Shown in pieces: positions 59,195 to 64,000 of a stretch of DNA of 64,000 nt. Location: positions 33,177 to 97,176 of the forward strand of contig NZ_SMTE01000018.1 in assembly GCF_004357765.1 (NCBI RefSeq), given 5' to 3'. Both the position numbers and the translations under genes were made by a program. The DNA comes from Pseudomonas putida. Lineage in GTDB: Bacteria > Pseudomonadota > Gammaproteobacteria > Pseudomonadales > Pseudomonadaceae. Numbering within the stretch: the first letter of the stretch is position 1; each line of letters begins with the position of its first letter. The notes below the pieces were generated by a model that was given only the letters and a program-made list of their open reading frames with translations, did not search any database and was not told the origin of the DNA.

Positions 59195-62100
59195 ATGGGC
59201 GCACTGTGGCAATCGGAACCAAGCAGAACGGAAGCACCCACGACACCTCAGGCCGAAGCGCCACAGCCCAAGTCACCCCGTCAGCGCCGGCTGTGGTGGC
59301 GGCTGATCCTGCTGATCCTGCTGGTGGCGTTCGTCGCCATCGGATTCGCCGCCTATGACGAGTTCCGCACCTCGGAACTGCAGTCGCGCGAGTTCAGCCG
59401 CCTGGCCAGCACCCTGACCTACTCCCTGGAGCCTGGCCCCAGCGATGCCATCGTGTACCCCGGCGAAGGCCCGTTCGACAAACGCCTGGGCTACAGCGCG
59501 CTGGGCGAATTTCTTCCGCGCCTGCTCAAGCGCGACTACCTGATCAGCGACCAAGTCAAGTTTTCACCGGCCCTGATGAGCTATGTCGAGCACGGCCTGT
59601 TCCCACCCTTCATCGAGAAAAGCCAGGCGGGCCTGTCGATCACCGATTGCCGAGGCGAATCGCTCTACCAGTACAATTACCCGCAGCACGTCTACCCCAA
59701 TTTCGCCGCCATCCCGCCAGTGATGGTCAACAGCCTGCTGTTCATCGAGAACCGCGACTTGCTGGACGCCCAGGACCCGCGCAACAACCCGGCAGTGGAC
59801 TGGCCTCGTTTCGCCAAGGCTGCCTACAGCCAGGTCGCCAAGTACCTTGCCCTGCCTGGCCAGTCTGCCGGGGGCAGTACCCTGGCGACACAACTGGAGA
59901 AGTACCGTCACTCGCCCGACGGCCTGACCGTCTCGGGCGCCGAGAAGATTCGCCAGATGATTTCCGCCAGCGTGCGCGCCTATCAGGGCGGCCCGGACAC
60001 CACCGAGGCACGCCAGCGCATCGTCCGCGACTACCTCAACAGCGTGCCGCTGTCGGCGGTGCCGGGGCACGGCGAGGTGCATGGCATGGCCGAAGGCCTT
60101 CGGGTGTGGTACGGCGCCGACTTCGACAAGGTCAACCAGGCCCTGACCTCGACCGCCAGCGACGCCGAAAGCATGGCGGCACGTGGCCTGGCCCTGCGCG
60201 AGGTGCTGTCACTGATGATCGCCCAACGTCGGCCGTCTTATTACCTGTCCAAGGGCCGCATCGACCTGGCCGAACTCACCGACTCGCACATTCGCGTGCT
60301 GGCCGCCAACCATGTGATCGACCAGCCGCTGGCCGACGCGGCACTGGCCAGCAAAGCGGTTTACCGCGACTGGGTGGCCCAGCCGACCATCGTCCCGATC
60401 GTCACCAACAAGGGCATCAGCCTGGCCCGCAACCGCCTGGCAGGCATGCTCAACCGACCTCTCTACGACCTCGACCGCCTCGATCTGTCAGCCACCAGTA
60501 CCTTGCAGGCCGACCTGCAGGTGCAGGTCAGCCAGTACCTGAGAAACCTCGCCGACCCCGAGTTCGCCGGGCAGTTGGGGCTGATCGGCGAGCGCCTGCT
60601 GACTGCCAAGACCACGGACAAGGTGAGCTACAGCTTTACCCTGTTCGAGCGCACCGCCGATGGCTCACGGGTACGGGTGCAAACCGACAGTACCGACCAG
60701 CCCTTCGATATCAACGAAGGCAGCAAACTAGAGCTCGGTTCGACCGCCAAGCTCCGCGTGCTCACCACCTACCTGGAAATCATCGCCGAGTTGCACGACA
60801 AATACGCCGGCAAGCCACCTGCCGAGCTGAAGAAGGTCGAGGTCGCCGACCTCGATCGCATCACCCAGTGGTCGCTGGAGTGGCTGGCGCTCAACAGCAA
60901 GAACCAGAGCCTTGACGCCATTCTCGACGCGGCGCTCGAACGCAAATACTCGGCCAACACCGGCGAAGCGTTCTTCACCGGTGGCGGCATGCACGTGTTC
61001 AACAACTTCCGCAAAGAGGACAACGGCCGCAACCCGACGCTCAAGGATGCCCTGCGCGAATCGATCAACCTGCCCTTCATCCGCCTGATGCGTGACCTCG
61101 TGCGTTACGTCACCTACCAGCAGCCGTACAACCGAGTACCGCTGCTCAAGGATGATTCCGATCCACGCCGCCAGGAGTACCTGGCGCGCTTCGCCAACAA
61201 GGAAGGCAGCACCTACCTGATGCGCTTCTGGAGAAAATACCAGCGCAAGACTTCCCAGCAGCGTCTGGATACCTTCCTCGACAGCATGCGGGTCACGCCG
61301 CAGCGACTGGCTGCAGTGCACCGCTACCTGTTCCCGGAGGCCGGGCAGGACACCTTCAACGCCTTCGTTCGCGCACACAGCAAGGACGACAAGGCAGCCC
61401 AGGCCAAACTCACCGACAGCCGCCTGGTGGAGATGTACGACGCTTACGGCCCAGGCAGGTACAACCTGCCCGACCAGGGCTTCATCGCCAAGGTCCACCC
61501 GCTCGACCTCTGGCTGCTGGGCTACCTGCTGAAGAACCCCAGCGCCACCCTCACCGAAATGCTCAACGCCAGTTACTTCGAACGCCAGGAGGTCTACGGC
61601 TGGTTGTTCAAGAGCCGCCACCAAGGCGCACGCGATAGCCGCATCCGCACCATGGTCGAGATCGAAGCCTTCACCGAGATCCACCAACGCTGGAAACGCG
61701 TAGGCTACCCCTTCGACCACCTGGTGCCCTCATTGGCCACCGCCATTGGCAGTTCCGGCGACCGCCCTGCCGCCCTCTCCGAGCTGGTCGGCATCATCCA
61801 GAACGATGGCGTGCGCCTGCCGACGCTGCGCATCGACACGCTGCACTTCGCTGCCAATACGCCTTATGAGACCAAACTGATCAGCGATCCGGACCGGGGT
61901 CAGCGCATCCTGCCGGTGGAAGTGGCGCGGGCTCTGAAAGGTGCGATGTCGCAGGTGGTCGATGCCGGTACCGCGCGGCGTATTTCCGGCAGTTTCAAGC
62001 TGCAGGACGGCACCCCGCTGGTCATGGGCGGCAAGACCGGAACCGGCGATAACCGTATCGAGAGTTTCGGCGCCGGCGGTCGGTTGATCGGCTCGCGTTC

Positions 62101-62332
62101 GCTCAACCGGACCGCCACGTTCGTGTTCTACCTGGGCGACAACCACTTCGGCACCCTTACCGCCTTCGTCCCAGGCAGAAGCGCCGAGGCCTTCACGTTC
62201 ACCTCGGCGCTGCCGGTGCAAGTGCTCAAGGGCATGGCACCGATCCTCATGCCCTATTTGCAACCTGGCAACCCGAACGAATGCAAACCGCCCCAGGTGG
62301 CGATGCATTCGGCCAACCCATCGAAAAGCTAG
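59195..62332 (+). CDS. Divergent bifunctional penicillin-binding protein (transglycosylase and transpeptidase)
   Basis: A 1045-residue protein. A cytoplasmic Pro/Arg-rich tail precedes one helix (about 33-53). The GT51 domain (about 150-380) has Glu185 in FIENRDLLD and GGSTLATQLEKYRHS, rather than the usual EDRRF-H-G and GGSTITQQ patterns. The transpeptidase domain has all three motifs: Ser516-Thr-Ala-Lys519, Ser623-Ile-Asn and Lys947-Thr-Gly. It should polymerise and crosslink peptidoglycan but is far from classic PBP1a/1b. The ATG at 59195 starts the plausible cytoplasmic tail; there is no strong ribosome site. Confidence 0.86.
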   Translation: MGALWQSEPSRTEAPTTPQAEAPQPKSPRQRRLWWRLILLILLVAFVAIGFAAYDEFRTSELQSREFSRLASTLTYSLEPGPSDAIVYPGEGPFDKRLGYSALGEFLPRLLKRDYLISDQVKFSPALMSYVEHGLFPPFIEKSQAGLSITDCRGESLYQYNYPQHVYPNFAAIPPVMVNSLLFIENRDLLDAQDPRNNPAVDWPRFAKAAYSQVAKYLALPGQSAGGSTLATQLEKYRHSPDGLTVSGAEKIRQMISASVRAYQGGPDTTEARQRIVRDYLNSVPLSAVPGHGEVHGMAEGLRVWYGADFDKVNQALTSTASDAESMAARGLALREVLSLMIAQRRPSYYLSKGRIDLAELTDSHIRVLAANHVIDQPLADAALASKAVYRDWVAQPTIVPIVTNKGISLARNRLAGMLNRPLYDLDRLDLSATSTLQADLQVQVSQYLRNLADPEFAGQLGLIGERLLTAKTTDKVSYSFTLFERTADGSRVRVQTDSTDQPFDINEGSKLELGSTAKLRVLTTYLEIIAELHDKYAGKPPAELKKVEVADLDRITQWSLEWLALNSKNQSLDAILDAALERKYSANTGEAFFTGGGMHVFNNFRKEDNGRNPTLKDALRESINLPFIRLMRDLVRYVTYQQPYNRVPLLKDDSDPRRQEYLARFANKEGSTYLMRFWRKYQRKTSQQRLDTFLDSMRVTPQRLAAVHRYLFPEAGQDTFNAFVRAHSKDDKAAQAKLTDSRLVEMYDAYGPGRYNLPDQGFIAKVHPLDLWLLGYLLKNPSATLTEMLNASYFERQEVYGWLFKSRHQGARDSRIRTMVEIEAFTEIHQRWKRVGYPFDHLVPSLATAIGSSGDRPAALSELVGIIQNDGVRLPTLRIDTLHFAANTPYETKLISDPDRGQRILPVEVARALKGAMSQVVDAGTARRISGSFKLQDGTPLVMGGKTGTGDNRIESFGAGGRLIGSRSLNRTATFVFYLGDNHFGTLTAFVPGRSAEAFTFTSALPVQVLKGMAPILMPYLQPGNPNECKPPQVAMHSANPSKS

Positions 62333-62344
62333 ATGATAATCATC
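62332..62344. promoter_or_regulatory. Candidate Fur box before the PadR gene
   Basis: GATGATAATCATC is a perfect 13-base palindrome with the core ATGATAATCAT of the Fur consensus. It overlaps the stop codon of the upstream gene and precedes the PadR-ferric reductase pair. Confidence 0.6.
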
Positions 62345-62360
62345 AGCATTCTGGGGCTTG

Positions 62361-62404
62361 TGTTTAGATATATCTTGAGTAATATCTTCCGATATATCTA
62401 AACA
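62361..62404. promoter_or_regulatory. Long inverted repeat, probable PadR operator
   Basis: TGTTTAGATATATC (62361-62374) and GATATATCTAAACA (62391-62404) are perfect 14-base arms around 16 bases. The repeat ends 18 bases before the PadR gene ATG and probably covers the promoter, fitting autorepression. Confidence 0.7.
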
Positions 62405-62422
62405 CACACGGAGCCTCTGCCC

Positions 62423-62968
62423 ATGCGCGACCCTTACGCCCATGACCCTCTGGAGCGCCGCCCAGGGCGGGGTGAGCGCGGCCCTCGGGTCTTCGCCCCT
62501 GGCGACCTCAAGCTGCTGATCCTGTCGATGCTGGCCGAGCAGCCGGGACACGGCTACGACCTGATCCGCCAAATCGAAAAACTCTTCGATGGCAGCTACA
62601 GCCCCAGCCCGGGGGTCATTTATCCCACCCTCAACTTCCTCGAAGAAGCCGAGTTGATCAGCGGCCAGGTGCAAGGCAGCAAACGCCTGTATGGCATCAC
62701 CGATGCTGGCCGCCAGGCTCTGACCGAACAGGCCGTCGCCCTGGATGGGGTACGCATGCGCATCGATGTCAGCAAGCGAGCCCTGCGTGGGCATGACCGT
62801 CCGCCAGAAATCCACGAGGCGGTGGGCAACCTCCGCCATGCCCTGCACATGCACAGTGGCCACTGGACCCCCGAAGAAATCGAACGGGTCCGTGGCCTGC
62901 TCAACGAAACCGCCAAGGCCATCGCCTCCGGGCCAGCCGCACCCGTCACGGAGATCCCCCATGAGTGA
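62423..62968 (+). CDS. PadR-family transcriptional regulator
   Basis: A 181-residue regulator. A winged helix-turn-helix (about 27-100) contains LKLLILSMLAEQPGHGYDL and SPGVIYPTLNFLEE, typical of PadR. The C-terminal part (about 105-170) is helical and should mediate dimerisation. It overlaps the siderophore-interacting protein gene by 8 bases. It may respond to iron, flavin or a siderophore; the ligand is unknown. An inverted repeat and a Fur-like site lie directly upstream. Confidence 0.92.
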   Translation: MRDPYAHDPLERRPGRGERGPRVFAPGDLKLLILSMLAEQPGHGYDLIRQIEKLFDGSYSPSPGVIYPTLNFLEEAELISGQVQGSKRLYGITDAGRQALTEQAVALDGVRMRIDVSKRALRGHDRPPEIHEAVGNLRHALHMHSGHWTPEEIERVRGLLNETAKAIASGPAAPVTEIPHE

Positions 62969-63719
62969 CACCATTCATCGCGTCAACCACGAAATCCGTC
63001 GCCGTCGCCTGCAAGTGCTGCGCGTCACCGATCTGACCCCGCGCATGCGCCGTATCACTTTGGGCGGCCCCGAGCTGCAGGGTTTCATCAGCCTGGGCAG
63101 CGATGACCACGTCAAGCTGCTGTTTGCCGAAACGCCTGAGCAACAACAGGCCCTGGAGGCAGGCGGCCTGGGCCGGGACGGCGGCGTGCGGCCGACCATG
63201 CGCGAATACACACCGCGACGAATCGACCTTACGATCAACGAGCTGGACATCGATTTCGTACTGCACGGCGACGGCCCTGCCTCGACGTGGGCGGCCCAGG
63301 CGGCTCCGGGGCAGGAGTTGAACATCGCCGGACCACGGGCCTCGATGGTGGTACCGGATATCTTCGACAGCTATCTGCTGATCGGCGACGAAACCGCCAT
63401 TCCGGCCATAGGTCGGCGCCTTGAGGAACTGCCCGCGGGCCGCAAGGTGCTGGCGGTAATCCAGATCGAGGACGACCAGGAGCGCCAGCCGCTACCAAGC
63501 CAGGCGCAGCTCGAGGTGCTCTGGGTGAAACGTGGGGAGAACCTGCTGGCGCTGATCGAGTCGCTGCCTCTGCCCGATGGCAAGTTGTATAGCTGGGTGG
63601 CCCTGGAGAAATCCCTGACCCGCCAGGTCAAGGCGCTGCTGCTGGACCGGGGCGTGGCGGACGACGCGCTCAAGGCCGCAGCTTACTGGCGCGCCGATGG
63701 GGGGGCCGACGACGCGTGA
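62961..63719 (+). CDS. Siderophore-interacting protein (ferric-siderophore reductase, SIP family)
   Basis: A 252-residue FAD protein of the ViuB/YqjH family. REYTPRR (81-87) binds FAD. GDETAIPAI is the NAD(P)H segment, and the C-terminal AAAYWRADG is the typical end motif. These enzymes reduce iron in siderophores in the cytoplasm. The gene overlaps the PadR gene, with its ribosome site (GGAG) inside it. Confidence 0.93.
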   Translation: MSDTIHRVNHEIRRRRLQVLRVTDLTPRMRRITLGGPELQGFISLGSDDHVKLLFAETPEQQQALEAGGLGRDGGVRPTMREYTPRRIDLTINELDIDFVLHGDGPASTWAAQAAPGQELNIAGPRASMVVPDIFDSYLLIGDETAIPAIGRRLEELPAGRKVLAVIQIEDDQERQPLPSQAQLEVLWVKRGENLLALIESLPLPDGKLYSWVALEKSLTRQVKALLLDRGVADDALKAAAYWRADGGADDA

Positions 63720-64000
63720 GGCATCGGTGCCCGTAGCGGCTTCGCCGGCTGACCTGCACCCGCGGTGGACCGCTACACACTTGGTTCTTCGCGGGGTGTC
63801 GGGGAGTTGGCTTGGCTTGGCTTGGCTTGGCATTTAGATCGTGAGTTGATCCATTGTGTGTAGCGGCGCTACTGGCCCCTTCCGCCTTTACGGCGGGTCC
63901 CTTTTGTCTTGGCAAAAAGGGACGCAAAACCGCTTGCTCCTGCATCCGGCCCTCCGCTTCGCTACGGGTCCCCTCGCTACGGCGCCTTCCGGGCCCGCGC
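63720..64000. other. Non-coding region with repeats at the window end
   Basis: 281 bases after the ferric reductase. No gene is supported. It has a TTGGC tandem array, a hairpin (GTCCCTTTT / AAAAAGGGAC, 63897-63923), and sequences such as GCCCTCCGCTTCGCTACGGGTCCC that I recognise as common in Pseudomonas intergenic regions. Confidence 0.5.
63807..63831. repeat. Five tandem copies of TTGGC
   Basis: An exact 5-base unit repeated five times without interruption; it may vary in copy number between strains. Confidence 0.95.

Noticed and set aside
63670-63945. A 91-codon minus-strand frame at the window end
   Set aside because: It runs through the TTGGC array and the end of the ferric reductase; looks like repeat-derived noise.

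Overview
The window reads as a chromosomal core segment of a Pseudomonas of the P. putida group. The evidence is high GC, dense short-gap operons, many ATGA or GTGA overlaps, and gene neighbourhoods typical of that group: glpFKRD, aatJQMP-aauSR, a ligase-associated repair cassette, argG-motY-pyrC-rnt, and bfd-bfr-grxD. Species assignment is inference from synteny and protein similarity, not from a search. I see no rRNA, tRNA, CRISPR array, prophage or insertion sequence.

Layout. 1-3139: end of a LEA-type protein, a His-rich SEC-C mini-protein and a penicillin-acylase-type lipoprotein. 3289-10360: DNA repair cassette of MBL-fold exonuclease, ATP-dependent ligase, Lhr-Core-type helicase and PdeM phosphoesterase, with an M14-type deacylase gene in the middle. 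10361-15197: a Pro-rich small protein, dcd, a cold-shock gene, apbC and metG. 15288-18566: a reduced rnf cluster (A, D, G, E only) followed by nth. 18671-20372: a PA3496-like small protein, an orphan LuxR-type response regulator and a membrane protein with a TTG start. 20437-24563: argG and motY on minus, pyrC and rnt on plus. 24625-28943: peroxiredoxin, bfd, bfr, grxD and a cytoplasmic molybdopterin oxidoreductase. 29308-31843: argF coupled to an orphan ABC ATPase, then ybaK. 32147-37281: glycerol regulon glpF, glpK, glpR, glpD. 37336-41655: a 1439-residue toxin-like protein with leucine-rich repeats and a C-terminal NEL (IpaH-type) E3 ubiquitin ligase domain. 41971-48477: acidic amino acid ABC transporter aatJQMP and its two-component system aauSR, with a sigma-54 promoter upstream. 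48503-57471: glpM, an alpha/beta hydrolase, metR, a Nudix hydrolase, full-length lhr and an FMN-dependent glutamate synthase-like protein. 57460-62332: a GT39 glycosyltransferase and a divergent bifunctional penicillin-binding protein. 62423-63719: a PadR regulator and a siderophore-interacting ferric reductase. The end is non-coding and repeat-bearing.

How the parts fit. Several blocks are complete regulatory and metabolic circuits. AauSR is expected to drive the aat promoter. GlpR is expected to act at the GlpR-like sites before glpD and possibly glpF. A Fur-like site precedes bfd, and another precedes the PadR-ferric reductase pair. The repair cassette forms two translationally coupled pairs, exonuclease-ligase and helicase-phosphoesterase.

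The features most worth a second look are the rnf cluster, which lacks rnfB and rnfC and has lost cysteine and flavinylation motifs; the NEL effector-like protein; the deacylase inside the repair cassette; the divergent penicillin-binding protein; and the long inverted repeat in front of the PadR gene.
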